Below are positions 1-10,937 of a DNA stretch of 64,000 nt, piece by piece. The stretch lies in the NCBI GenBank assembly GCA_038380435.1, contig JAWZYU010000017.1, positions 19,343,283 through 19,407,282 of the forward strand. The letters are read 5' to 3'. The position numbers and the translations under genes were made by a program. Under the pieces are notes generated by a model. The model did no database searches and was not told the origin of the DNA. It saw nothing but the letters and a program-made list of their open reading frames with translations. This DNA is from Ryuthela nishihirai. Its lineage: Eukaryota; Arthropoda; Arachnida; Araneae; Heptathelidae. The first letter of the stretch is position 1. Each line of letters begins with the position of its first letter.

Positions 1-1542
1 AACCACTGATATATATGTTTTAGTTTATTCCCATTGTTATACTATAACTATAGCTTTATCTATCTATACAAGGGGTACGCCAGTTACATACACATTTCCA
101 GGGGGTACGTGAAGCATAAAAGGTTGAGAACCACTGATATATATGTTTTATTTTATTCCCATTGTTATTCTATAAGTATAGTTTTATCAATCTATACAAG
201 GGGTACGCCAGTTACATACACATTTCCAAGGGGTACGTGAAGCATAAAAGGTTGAGAACCACTGATATACATGTTTTAGTTTATTCCCATTGTTATACTA
301 TAACTATAGCTTTATCTATCTATACAAGGGGTACGCCAGTTACATACACATTTCCAGGGGGTACGTGAAGCATAAAAGGTTGAGAACCACTGATATATAT
401 GTTTTATTTTATTCTCATTGTTATACTATAACTATAATTTTATCTATCTATACAAGGGGTACGCCAGTTACATACACATTTCAGGGAGTACGTGAAGCAT
501 AAAAGGTTGAGAACCACTGATGTATGTGTTTTATTTTATTCCCATTGTTATACTATAACTACAGTTTTATCTATCTATACAAGGGGTACGCCAGTTACAT
601 ACACATTTCCAAGGGGTACGTGAAGCATAAAAGGTTGAGAACTACTGATATACATGTTTTAGTTTATTCCCATTGTTATACTATAACTATAGTTTTATCT
701 ATCTATAAAGGGGTACGCCAGTTACATACACATTTCCAGGGGGTACGTGAAGCATAAAAGGTTGAGAACTACTGATATACATGTTTTAGTTTATTCCCAT
801 TGTTATACTATAACTATAGTTTTATCTATCTATACGAGGGGTACGCCACTTACATACACATTTCCAGGGGGTACGTGAAGCATAAAAGGTTGAGAACTAC
901 TGATATACATGTTTTAGTTTATTCCCATTGTTATACTATAACTATAGTTTTATCTATCTATACAAGGGGTACGCCAGTTACATACACATTTCCAGGGGGT
1001 ACGTGGAGCATAAAAGGTTGAGAACTACTGATATACATGTTTTAGTTTATTCCCATTGTTATACTATAACTATAGTTTTATCTATCTATACAAGGGGTAC
1101 GCCACTTACATACACATTTCCAGGGGGTACGTGAAGCATAAAAGGTTGAGAACCACTGATATATATGTTTTATTTTATTCCCATTGTTATACTATAACTA
1201 TAGTTTTATCTATCTATACAAGGGGTACGCCACTTACATACACATTTCCAGGGGGTACGTGAAGCATAAAAGGTTGAGAACCACTGATATATATATTTAT
1301 TTTATTCCCATTGTTATACTATAACTATAGTTTTATCTATCTATACAAGGGGTACGCCAGTTACATACACATTTCCAGGGGGTACGTGAAGCATAATAGG
1401 TTGAGAACCACTGATATATATGTTTTATTTTATTCCCATTGTTATACTATAACTATAGTTTTATCTATCTATGCAAGGGGTACGCCAGTTACATACACAT
1501 TTCCAGGGGGTACGTGAAGCATAAAAGGTTGAGAACCACTGG
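1..1542. repeat. 128-bp tandem array (about 12 copies) made from a hAT-like element end
   Basis: About 12 head-to-tail units of 126-129 bp run from the window edge, so the array may extend further left. Each unit holds two GGGGTACG-type blocks and ends in GGTTGAGAACCACTG, which is the reverse complement of a hAT-type terminus (CAGTGGTTCTCAACC). The same terminal stretch occurs once, inverted and followed by unrelated interior, at 51518. The last unit stops exactly at the terminus at 1542. Sixty-eight-residue ORFs recur every 128 bp on the + strand; they are by-products of the repeat, not genes. Confidence 0.93.
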
Positions 1543-2080
1543 TCTAAAAGGTTCATTTCCTCATTGTCGGTTGTTTTCATTTGCGGATTGTTAGGATAGA
1601 ATGCTGAAACATGTTTTTTTATTTTCATTGTATTAAATATTTTAAAGCCGGAATACATTTTTTTAATACCTTAGCTTCTGAATATATTAACTTTTATTTC
1701 AGTTTTTCGGTTTATGTATATTTTTTCTTCACTTTCTTGATTTTTTTTTCATCAGTAATATCATTTCGAGAAAACATTCTTGCAAAATTTGTACAGTAAT
1801 ACTTTCGCGTACTATGCTTTTCACTTTAGCTTGCTCCATTTTTTTCCTAAATTTCTTCATTGAAGAAATCAGACTTTCGTAAACTTTGCTTCGATGAGGA
1901 TTCTGAGTATGCTCTTGATTGCGATTAAAGTGCATTAGGACCTCGCCGATTGTGACCCAATGTCTCCATCATTCGCGGTCTGCCCTACGGTCAAGCACGA
2001 GGCTGGCCGCGATTCGCTTCCGCATCGAGAAATAATACCTGCACTGTTAGTGCAACAGACAATGTAAAAAGTTTCCGTGT
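1543..2080. other. Unassigned AT-rich DNA
   Basis: No recognisable gene or repeat. Short overlapping ORFs of about 65 residues on both strands lack any family signature. Confidence 0.5.
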
Positions 2081-2245
2081 TGGCTCAGTCGGTAGCACGT
2101 CAGGCTCGCGATCTGGTAATCCCTATTGGGCCTGTAATTGACATTTTCTCCGCTAGGGTGAGGAAGAGAACACAGCTGGAAGTTAAAGGATCAATCCATC
2201 CGTTGGATTAAACGCTAAGCCGCGGCTCTGTATGTAATAGAGTCA
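2081..2245 (+). mobile_element. SINE-A, old diverged fragment
   Basis: The head TGGCTCAGTCGGTAGC and a decayed body matching the GGACGTTAAGCCGTGGC region are recognisable in order. Many substitutions and no clear TSD indicate an old copy. Confidence 0.6.
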
Positions 2246-3079
2246 TATCTTATGTATACGTTACATATACATAGAGATTGGATACGGTGATCTTTTTTTT
2301 ACAAGCCAAAATTCGAGACATATAGTCCAACAAAACATTTTTTTCTGCTATATGAATTTATTTATAGATGATAGATAGATAATTTTTATTTCAGATAATG
2401 TTTTACAATATACAAAAACTTTTGAGGTCTCACAAGAGTAGTGTACATATTTAATAACATATAACAAATCTCCTTTGTTGAAAGAAAAAAACATGAGAAA
2501 TAAGTGAAAAATATAATTAATAATTAATAAATATAATTAATAATTAAATATAATAAATATTCGTATATTATGCGCGCGTTTTCGAGAGCTGTATTTCTTT
2601 AGTATTCTACATTTTTTGTGCTCTAAATTTTGCGATTTTCGGAACTTATTTTCACATTACGATGTTTACTGACTTCATTCAGTTACAAATTGCCGAAATA
2701 TTAAACTTTTGGGACATTTTGATCGTTGATGGGTACATTGGGACTGTCCCGAAAAAAGTTAAAGAATGCCCAAGATGAACCAGACAGGAAACTTCCTTCT
2801 GTCACTTAACGGTAGTCCAAGGAATCTCCCTTTCTCTATCGCTTTTGAGCTCTTGGGGGGGGGGGGGGGGTGTTCTTTTGACTTGGCCATTTAGCTCATG
2901 TAGTGCAAAAAAAAAAAAGTGAAGATCAGACGTAAAATGATCCAATAACGTGTTTCGCAAGTATACAATAGTGTTCACGAGATTTTATAAAATTTATTTA
3001 GGTCACGAAGTTTCTATTCGCAGGGCGACTGCATCAGATAGAAATATGTCTACGTGTACAATTTAAATAGCTTGAAGCG
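2246..3079. other. Unassigned AT-rich DNA
   Basis: It holds an AT-rich low-complexity stretch (about 2500-2570), a G run near 2857-2870 and an A run near 2909. No gene was recognised. Confidence 0.5.
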
Positions 3080-3547
3080 TTAGAAGTCCCCACAACGCGT
3101 AACATACTTCAAAACATAAAAACATTTCGAGTTCTGAGACTCCTTAAAAATGTAGTTCTCATCAAATATTCGAGACCATTTTCTTTTCCAGATCAAAAAT
3201 ACTTTCTCCATTACGTACCTCTCATGAGAACTTAAAACGCAGTTCTGACCAAGCGAAACAGAAAGTTCGAGAACGCACGAGACTGAGCAATCCGAAATCT
3301 CGGATTCTTCACTGAGCGATCCGAGGAGAGAGCATTTCGAAATAGGTGCATGGGAAACGGAACAGAAGGACACATCTCTCTGCTCTTTTTTCGTTAGTGC
3401 CTTATAATCCCGAAAAGAAAGAGCTTTTCCACTTGGAGAACGGAAGTTAAGGAAAACACATCGGAGCAAAAATTTCTTTTTATCATTATTTTTTTTGAGC
3501 CAAAAACCTTCAGGAGTAAACCATTCTGGTAACGGAAGTGTCGACAT
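3080..3547 (-). CDS. Candidate intronless small protein, 155 aa, unknown function
   Basis: This ORF does not overlap any repeat family seen here, unlike most long ORFs in the window. It starts at the ATG at 3547, just downstream (on the - strand) of ETS- and CRE-like motifs at 3560-3623. The N-terminal third has a Pro-Trp start (LPLPEWFTPEGFW), a basic stretch and then FRSPSGKALSFRDYKAL near residues 35-52. That last stretch is faintly reminiscent of the SPSGK turn of methyl-CpG-binding (MBD) domains, but the resemblance is by eye only and may be chance. The middle is Ser/Cys-rich, and the C-terminal part has charged and aromatic residues (FLIWKRKWSRIFDENYIF). No signal peptide or membrane segment is evident. 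It could equally be a transposon remnant or a random ORF. Confidence 0.3.
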   Translation of the reverse strand: MSTLPLPEWFTPEGFWLKKNNDKKKFLLRCVFLNFRSPSGKALSFRDYKALTKKEQRDVSFCSVSHAPISKCSLLGSLSEESEISDCSVSCVLELSVSLGQNCVLSSHERYVMEKVFLIWKRKWSRIFDENYIFKESQNSKCFYVLKYVTRCGDF

Positions 3548-3559
3548 TTAAAAAAAATT

Positions 3560-3623
3560 CCGGAAGTGAGGCTATAAGCACAGCTCACATTGAATTTCGA
3601 TGACGCCACTTCCGGTGACGTAA
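3560..3623 (-). promoter_or_regulatory. ETS/CRE-like motif cluster, possible promoter
   Basis: Two ETS-type cores lie within 60 bp: CCGGAAGT on + at 3560 and its complement at 3608. They are joined by CRE-like TGACGTAA at 3616 and TGACGCCA at 3601. Such clusters are typical of compact housekeeping promoters. Here it sits immediately upstream of the 155-aa ORF on the - strand. Transcription is inferred, not shown. Confidence 0.35.
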
Positions 3624-3635
3624 GTTTCGGTTTCT

Positions 3636-4040
3636 TCATTTGCTGTGGATGTGACTTATGGAATCACCTCCATCTCTTCCGTTTCTAGAACGGCTCACTA
3701 CTACTAATATTCTTTTCGTTTTTTCAAACAGGAAAGTTCTGAATCTTCCAATTGGTAACATTTTTTTTCTCCGAAACACTTTCAAAGGGAAAATGAATTG
3801 CTTTAAAATATTAATTACAGACAATTATAAACACTAATTAAAGAAAATAATCTATTTTATTTATTTGAAAAATATAAGCTTTACGCTTCTTTTATTCTGT
3901 TTATTTTAAATTTCAATACGATAATTCCAACAATATCGTTTCTTCGTCAAAATGTTGGGTGACATTTTACATTCCTACTTTACCTTTGATAGCACTTTGC
4001 ATATCCATTTAACTTTTGAGTGAAATTTACTTTCTTTTTT
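3636..4040. other. Unassigned AT-rich DNA grading into minisatellite
   Basis: From about 3958 the sequence contains decayed copies of the TTTACAT-type unit that becomes the array downstream. Nothing else is recognised. Confidence 0.5.
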
Positions 4041-5365
4041 ACATCTTTGGTCCTGCTTTACATTTGATCTAATTTTTTGCATTCCTACTTTACATTTGAT
4101 CTAATTTTTTGCATTCCTACTTTACATTTGATCTAATTTTTTGCATTCCTACTTTACATTTGATCTAATTTTTTGCATTCCTACTTTACATTTGATCTAA
4201 TTTTTTGCATTCCTACTTTACATTTGATCTAATTTTTTTGCATTCCTACTTTACATTTGATCTAATTTTTTGTATTCCTACTTTACATTTGATCTAATTT
4301 TTTTTTGCATTCCTACTTTACATTTGATCTAATTTTTTGCATTCCTACTTTACATTTGATCTAATTTTTTGCATTCCTACTTTACATTTGATCTAATTTT
4401 TTGCATTCCTACTTTACATTTGATCTAATTTTTTTTTTTTGCATTCCTACTTTACATTTGATCTAATTTTTTGCATTCCTACTTTACATTTGATCTAATT
4501 TTTTTGCATTTCTACTTTACATTTGATCTAATTTTTTTTGCATTCCTACTTTACATTTGATCTAATTTTTTTTTTGCATTCCTACTTTATATTTGATCTA
4601 ATTTTTTTTTGCATTCCTACTTTACATTTGATCTAATTTTTTTGCATTTCTACTTTACATTTGATCTAATTTTTTTTGCATTCCTACTTTACATTTGATC
4701 TAATTTTTTTTTGCATTTCTACTTTACATTTGATCTAATTTTTTTGCATTTCTACTTTACATTTGATCTAATTTTTTTTTTGCATTCCTACTTTACATTT
4801 GATCTAATTTTTTGCATTCCTACTTTACATTTGATCTAATTTTTTTGCATTTCTACTTTACATTTGATCTAATTTTTTTTGCATTCCTACTTTACATTTG
4901 ATCTAATTTTTTTTTTGCATTCCTACTTTATATTTGATCTAATTTTTTTGCATTCCTACTTTACATTTGATCTAATTTTTTTGCATTTCTACTTTACATT
5001 TGATCTAATTTTTTTTGCATTCCTACTTTACATTTGATCTAATTTTTTTTGCATTTCTACTTTACATTTGATCTAATTTTTTTGCATTTCTACTTTACAT
5101 TTGATCTAATTTTTTTTTGCATTCCTACTTTACATTTGATCTAATTTTTTTTTTGCATTCCTACTTTACATTGATCTAATTTTTTTTTTGCATTCCTACT
5201 TTACATTTGATCTATTTTTTTTGAATTCCTACTTTATATTTGATCTAATTTTTGCATTCCTACTTTACATTTGATCTAATTTTTGCATTCCTACTTTACA
5301 TTTGATCTAATTTTTGCATTCCTACTTTACATTTGATCTAATTTTTGCATTCCTACTTTACATAT
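4041..5365. repeat. T-rich minisatellite, about 40 units of 30-36 bp
   Basis: The unit is GCATTCCTACTTTACATTTG followed by ATCTAA and a T tract that varies from about 5 to 11. Unit variants (GCATTCC or GCATTTC; TTTACAT or TTTATAT) recur in the same order over two successive blocks of ten units, roughly 4480-4820 and 4820-5160. That is a higher-order repeat of about 340 bp. The array ends abruptly near 5365 with more uniform short-T units. Confidence 0.95.
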
Positions 5366-5505
5366 GGAAAAATGTCCATCATATATTCAGGCATTACAGT
5401 CAGAAAGTGTTTTCGGGATTGCGTCGAGGAAGCATGCAAAACATAATAAATTGGATAGAAGATAAAAGGTCATTATAGGTCCAATATATTTTTCTTCAAG
5501 TAAAG

Positions 5506-6048
5506 TGGGGCTGGGGTGGCTCAGTTGGTAGCGCACCAGGTTCATGATCTGCAGTTCTCAGGTTCGAGTCCCAGCTAAGCCAGCATTGAGATTTATCTCC
5601 GCAAAACTTCCCACACTGCCCACGGTCAGTAGGAGGATACCAATGGCTTTGGAAAGGCCGCCGTCCGTCGGATTGGGCGTTAAGTCGTGGCTCTGTGTAT
5701 GGGAGATAACCTGTGCACGTTAAAGAACATGCTGGATGACCTTGACGGGAGGTTGCCATCTGTTTTCCAACAGCTGTACTTCTCAATAATTGGGGTGGGG
5801 GGGTCCCGAAGGATCCGCCCCCCCCCCATGGGGAAAAACTCGTATTCCGTCTTTTCGCACTACATGAGTGGCACGAGAATCCTAGAAGTAGAACATAAAG
5901 GTTTGTCTCAGAGGAGACCAGTAGGGACTTGTACCAGTGGGTCCCCTCCATCAATCTTCTCTGAGCCCTCGGGGTCTTTGTGACCTGGCCATTGGCTTGG
6001 CTACCATGGTGTGCAAAAAAAGTTCCTCTCAGAGGTAAAACAGCCCAA
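5506..6048 (+). mobile_element. SINE-A with exact 13-bp TSD and internal insertion
   Basis: The tRNA-like head, with box A-like TGGCTCAGTTGG and box B-like GGTTCGAGTCC, is followed by the family body and the tail ACAGCCCAA. Flanks repeat TCTTCAAGTAAAG exactly (5493-5505 and 6049-6061), which shows target-primed retrotransposition. A piece of about 157 bp at about 5777-5935 interrupts the body. Confidence 0.92.
5777..5935. mobile_element. Short insertion (about 157 bp) inside SINE-A
   Basis: SINE-A reads CAGCTGTTCCAGTGGG in other copies. Here the sequence splits after CAGCTGTAC and resumes after TTGTACCAGTGGG, leaving a 4-5 bp GTAC-type duplication. The insert contains G and C runs that could pair with each other. 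Its class is unknown. Confidence 0.55.
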
Positions 6049-6238
6049 TCTTCAAGTAAAGTTTATAATTACATATGCAATATGCATGGCAAATTAATAA
6101 GATTGTTAAGGAACCAAATCTTATGTGTATAAATTTATTTTTATCTTAATTTTCTAAACAATGTTGCCATTTTTTAACTTGGAGAGATCTTCCGCCAGTT
6201 ATGTGTCTGCATACACTTACTGTCGGATTGACCATGTA

Positions 6239-6444
6239 ATAAATAAAAATAAATACCCCCTCAAGCAGCTGCTTGCCACAGAGGTCTGACAGGAGCATGT
6301 CAGTTTATATGCCACAGTAGAAGGTCTGAGAGGATGGCAGGACCTCAGCAGAAAAACAACACACACATCCATGCCTTATCCGGGGCTCGAACCCAGGTCC
6401 CTTAGATCAGTAGCCAAGCGCGCTAACCACTCGGCCACGGAGCG
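6239..6444 (-). mobile_element. SINE-B, near full length
   Basis: Read on the - strand: a tRNA-like head (TGGCCGAGTGGTTAGCGCGC, box B-like GGTTCGAGCC), the GCTGAGGTCCTGCCATCCTC body and the tail GCAGCTGCTTGAGGGGGTAT followed by TTTATT. Confidence 0.9.
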
Positions 6445-6535
6445 ATCACCCAATTAGGTGCCTTTGGTGGGTTCGCAGCTGAAAGTTGGGAGAACCCAAA
6501 ATGTGGGAGGGCTGCCCAAGGTCACTCCTGAAAAA

Positions 6536-6856
6536 GGGGCAGGGGTGGCTCGTTGAGATTTATCTCCGCAAAATTCCCCGCCCTGCCCACGGTCAGTAGG
6601 GGACACCGATGGGCTAGGAAAGGCCGCCGTCCGTCGGATGGGACGTTAAGCCGTGGCCCCGTGTGCGGGAGAGTCATACCCTGTGCACGTTAAAGAACAC
6701 GCTGGATGGCCTTGACGGGAGGCCACCATCTGTCTCCCAACAGCTGTTCCAATGGGTCCCCTCCCCCAACCTTCTCTGAGCCTTCGGGGTCCTTGTGACC
6801 TCGCCATTTAGCCCATGGTGTGCAAAAAAGTGCCGCTCAGAGGTAAAACAACCCAA
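6536..6856 (+). mobile_element. SINE-A lacking its tRNA head, 10-bp TSD
   Basis: The first bases of the head run straight into CGTTGAGATTTATCTCC, so most of the tRNA-like region is missing, while the body and tail are intact. CCTGAAAAAG flanks both ends, so the element boundaries are original. Confidence 0.88.
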
Positions 6857-7454
6857 GCCTGAAAAAGAATTTTCTTGTTTTACATCTTGAATATATATGA
6901 TATGCTCTAATTATACAAAAAAAAAACAACCTCAAGAGTAGTTTTTTTTTAGAAATAAAAACCTGACATTTCAGAAAGTGTCTTTATTTTGCTTCTTGAA
7001 AACGGGACACGAGAGTTAATTTAAATCCAGGCAAAATATTTTTAAAAAATTTCTATAAAGTTCTCATGCAGAGATAGTCCCGACTCTCGTGCACATAAGA
7101 AAATGGCATCTTTTCTAACTTTAATTATAATAAACAATTGCAAGAATTATTATAACTAGTCATAAAGATTCATAAAGATATAAAGCACTAAAATGAGTAA
7201 AGAAACTTTGTAACCTAAAATTAAAAAAATTAAGCAGAAAATTTAAAAGTAGAAATATAAAGAAATTTAAAAACCTCATTAAACTCTGGAAAAAGGACTC
7301 TATTTTTTAAAATATTAGTGATAATTAAAGTGATAAAAAGTAGGTGGGTGGTACTCCACTTCTCTTGACTAGCTGTGCTTTTGAGCAAGTTTAATTTCCT
7401 GAAAAGTCCGAAGTACTCTTGTGGATTTAAATATAACATATTTTCTAAGGCGAG
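6857..7454. other. Unassigned AT-rich DNA
   Basis: No gene or repeat was recognised. Confidence 0.5.
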
Positions 7455-7666
7455 TGCCATCCCATGGCCGAGTGGTTAGCGCGCTTGGCTACTGATCTAA
7501 GGGACCTGGGTTCGAGCCCCGGGTAAGGCATGGATGTTCGTGTCGTTTTTCTGCTGAGGTCCTGCCATCCTCTCAGACCTTCTACTATGGCATATAAACT
7601 GACAGGCTCCTGTCAGACCTCTGTGGCAAGCAGCTGCTTGAGGGGGTATTTATGTTTTGTTTATTT
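7455..7666 (+). mobile_element. SINE-B with TSD
   Basis: Full tRNA-like head, body and tail, flanked by TAAGGCGAG at 7446-7454 and 7667-7675. The copy is well preserved and looks young. Confidence 0.92.
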
Positions 7667-7675
7667 TAAGGCGAG

Positions 7676-8128
7676 CCTCCAAAATCAGAGACGCGAGCAT
7701 GCCTTTCCATTTAGAATTTTATGGCTATGCCACAGACTTCTGAGAAGAAATGTTTTAAAATCTGCCCTTTGACACTAATTATTTTTATCTCTGACTTAAT
7801 TATAAAATATCAGGAGCGTATCTGCTGAAAGGTTTTGGGAGTTTAAATCTCCTCAGTTAAGATATTACAACTAGTAGTTTTTAAAAACATGCTCGTATTT
7901 TTTGTTTTTGAGCATGCGAAATTTGAAGTGTCACGTCCACTTCTATATGCAGCTCATTGCCGCCTATTAAGTCGAAACCTTCTCCATGCCACTCTAATAT
8001 TATACATAAATTGGCTATTATTTTTTAGAATAAGTTCCAAAATTTTATTAAAAGCAGCTAACCCAGTCCTCGTGTTCAGCTTGAAAACTATTCTCGGCCG
8101 GTGGAAGGAGAAGATTTGGATTATATTG
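7676..8128. other. Unassigned DNA
   Basis: No gene or repeat was recognised. Confidence 0.45.
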
Positions 8129-8136
8129 GCCTAGGC

Positions 8137-8828
8137 CATGCCTGGGCAAGCCTTTTAGGTGAAGGGCAGCACAGAAAGCTGATATGGAAGAGAGGGCCGC
8201 CAAAGAAATATGTAATCAATAACGCATGCATAACCAACGCAAAATAAACTCTAAAGTGAAACATAAACTATATAATTTTATTAAAATTAATTATTTTGAT
8301 AAGAGTTAACTTCGCTGAAGTTGGACTTTTGTCTTTTACACGTTCTTTTTCTCATCTGCAAATTTGGGGGCGGGGGTGGCTCAGTCGGTAGCGCGCCAGG
8401 CTCGTAATCTGTAGTTCCCAGGTTCGAGTCCCAGCTGGATCAGCGTTGAGACTTATCTCCGCAAAATTCCCCGCCCTGCCCACGGTCAGTAGGGGACACC
8501 GATGGGCTAGGAAAGGCCGCCGTCCGTCGGATGGGACGTTAAGCCGTGGCCCCGTGTGCGGGAGAGTCATACCCTGTGCACGTTAAAGAACACGCTGGAT
8601 GGCCTTGACGGAAGGCTACCATCTGTCTCCCAACAGCTGTTCCAGTGGGTCCCCTACCCCAACCTTCTCTGAGCCTTCGGGGTCCATGTGACCTGGCCAT
8701 TTAGCCCATGGTGTGCAAAAAAGTGCCGCTCAGAGGTAAAACAACCCAACCCAACTCTGCAAATTTGTGATCAGTAGCTCGCGGGTCACACAAAAAAGAG
8801 GTAGCGGACCGTAGTTTGCCAAGGCCTG
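8137..8828. mobile_element. hAT-like non-autonomous element with exact 8-bp TSD
   Basis: The ends CATGCCTGGGCAAGC and (inverted) CAGGCCTTGGCAAAC resemble hAT/Charlie-type termini. GCCTAGGC is duplicated exactly at 8129-8136 and 8829-8836. The sub-terminal GGCAAACTACGGTCCGC stretch is also typical of the group. No transposase remains; a SINE-A sits inside. Confidence 0.82.
8367..8755 (+). mobile_element. SINE-A, full length, 12-bp TSD, nested in hAT-like element
   Basis: Head, body and tail are complete. TCTGCAAATTTG flanks both sides (8355-8366 and 8756-8767). It is nested inside the hAT-like element, so it is the younger insertion. Confidence 0.95.
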
Positions 8829-8836
8829 GCCTAGGC

Positions 8837-10937
8837 CAATCTGGTATCGCCAGTTCTCCTCAGAATAAAGCACGTCTATCACACAATTCTTCCCTTCAAG
8901 TATTAGTAGTCAGTCATACAGCATTTCCACTGATGAAAGAATCGATGGCATCTTGTCAAGCATCGCTAATCTATGCCTCACACAGGCTCACCTTATACAG
9001 GTTGACGCAGGCGGTTAAAAATTAAAAATGTGGTTTACAGCTCGAATGATTGTCAGTTCTTTCATAAGAAACCAAAAAACCTTTTTACGATCAAGGTAAG
9101 GACCGACATGTAGCATCCTCGTTTTCTCACCTAGCAGACGAGTGTCAGTGTCGGTGTTGTTAGGGGCCAGCAGGTGGCGGCTTGGCCGGTGGGCTGGCCT
9201 CGTGGCCTAAATGTTTCGCTTCGAACGCACCTAATGGGGCGTGCCACTGCATGCCTGGCTCTCGAAGCAGCCAAAATGGCCGACCCACAGCTCTGCAACC
9301 AAGAAAAGAGAGAAACCCCAAAAAACGAAAGGCAGCCGACTTCTATTGTCGCACATTCTGAGCTAATACATTTATTTTCTTGAGAGCAGACGATTTATTA
9401 AATGAAGCATTGCCATCACCTGTCACAGAGTGGTGTCAATAACCCACTTGTTGTTAGGATTTTATCTGGCCACCGATGCCGTACCAAAGGCGTTCTTATT
9501 TTATAGGAGTTAAAGTGTTTCACGAGGAAGTAGTTGTTAAGGCGCTTTTTCGCTGTTGGCATCTTGCAAACGTTTGTACGATGGCTTCTACTTCGTTCGT
9601 TTGATAGCGGCGATTGCGGTTCTGTTGTTTGCCTGTCCTAAATTGCTATGTTTTGCGGCGGCAAATTTTAACCGTCGCCGCCTCTCGATTTTCACAGTGA
9701 CAGAATCGTCACGATTTTTGTTTGGTTCCATGGAGAAAAGAAGATACAAACAAGTGCTTTGCGCGTGCTGCCGTTTCGCTGCAGATTGGAAGATTGTCTG
9801 TCAGGCAGAAAGTTACTATAAATAGATCAAGTATTATCTCTGAAAGAAAGAAAAGTTTCTGCTTTGGCGTTGAAAGGCACTCTTAATACATTTCAGTCTG
9901 AAAACACCTTCAGTGTGTTTTTAGTTGTAGTATTTGCGAATTGCATGAGGCCGATGAACTTCGATCTATTTGAATTCCTTTTCCTTTTAGTGCGACGGAT
10001 TCAACAGAATCGATGTTTGAATCCTGTTTGAAGTGTACATTCGTTTTTTCCGTTCTGCTAGCAATTACGTAAGACTATGGACACAGTTAATGTCAAAAAA
10101 GGTTTAACTCCGTGCTTTCTCAGTTTTTGCCATAGAGGGCCAGCAGGATCACCAGAGAGGGCATAGCCTCTTCGAAGTCTATACATAGGTAGCTTCCGCA
10201 GAGTCTCTTCTCGAAATTAAATTTCTGTTTTCCTATTATAGTATCTAACTAGCAGAATTGCCAGTTTTCCTATTATAGTATCTAACTAGCAGAGTTCCTC
10301 AGGTTTTGACATAATGACTCAGAGTAGCAGGGGTATTGCGAACGAACGCATGGACACTCGTGTACGTCTGCGACGACGTCACTGAGGGCAGAACGTGGCC
10401 AGGGGTCAGAAGTCTGCTCCCCGTAATTCCTCAGCTAATCGACCGATCGGTCGCAAATTTGGTGTGGTGGTTCCGCTTCGTTCTTGCTATGTAGAGTTTA
10501 GAGATCGGGATTCAAGCTGCGGTGGGTCGGAATTGTACCCGCCATAAGTGTCCGAAATCTGTGGGGTCGCTGCCTTCGCCTGCCTTAAGAATGGAGAGTC
10601 GAAAGTTATGAATAGAGGAGTGCGTTATCGATGCACCAAGTTATTAACGAACAGACGTTTCTCAGCCACCTTTTGGGAGAGGCCTAATTTTATGGGGTCG
10701 AAAACCTTACAAGCGCACCAAGTTACTGGGAGATGAAGCTGTAGATGAAGTTTGGTAGTCCTAGCTCTGGCCATGTAGTAGGAGTTGTCGAACAAACATT
10801 CAGACACACAAACTCTCTAAAATATATAGTAGATATCATAATTGGACCACTACAAAAAAAAAACGACACCCACTCTAAAATTTAGACAAATTCTGCCATA
10901 GTTTGTCACATTATAAAAATTGCGTCATTATATAATA
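8837..10937. other. Unassigned stretch with GC-richer patches and a 39-bp duplication
   Basis: The parts around 9120-9330, 9540-9800 and 10340-10560 are richer in CpG than the surroundings. ORFs of 60-90 residues there have no recognisable signature. A 39-bp segment (TTTTCCTATTATAGTATC...) is repeated in tandem at about 10230-10300. The 9150 region (GGGGCCAGCAGGTGG) and the 8170 region each match parts of 11715-11785 on the other strand, so some of this is decayed repeat. Confidence 0.45.

Noticed and set aside
34..1517. Series of 68-70 aa ORFs on + at the left edge
   Set aside because: They recur every 128 bp and are the same tandem repeat read in one frame.
4041..5365. CRISPR-like regular repeat
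   Set aside because: Units are directly tandem with no unique spacers; only the T tract varies. It is a minisatellite in a eukaryotic genome.
8367..8440. tRNA-like sequence with box A and box B
   Set aside because: It is the head of SINE-A, present at many loci with a fixed downstream body, so it is not a functional tRNA gene. The same applies to all SINE-A and SINE-B heads.
9556..9825. 89-aa ORF with a hydrophobic stretch
   Set aside because: The hydrophobic run could be a signal peptide, but there is no mature domain, splice or homology cue. Left as unassigned DNA.
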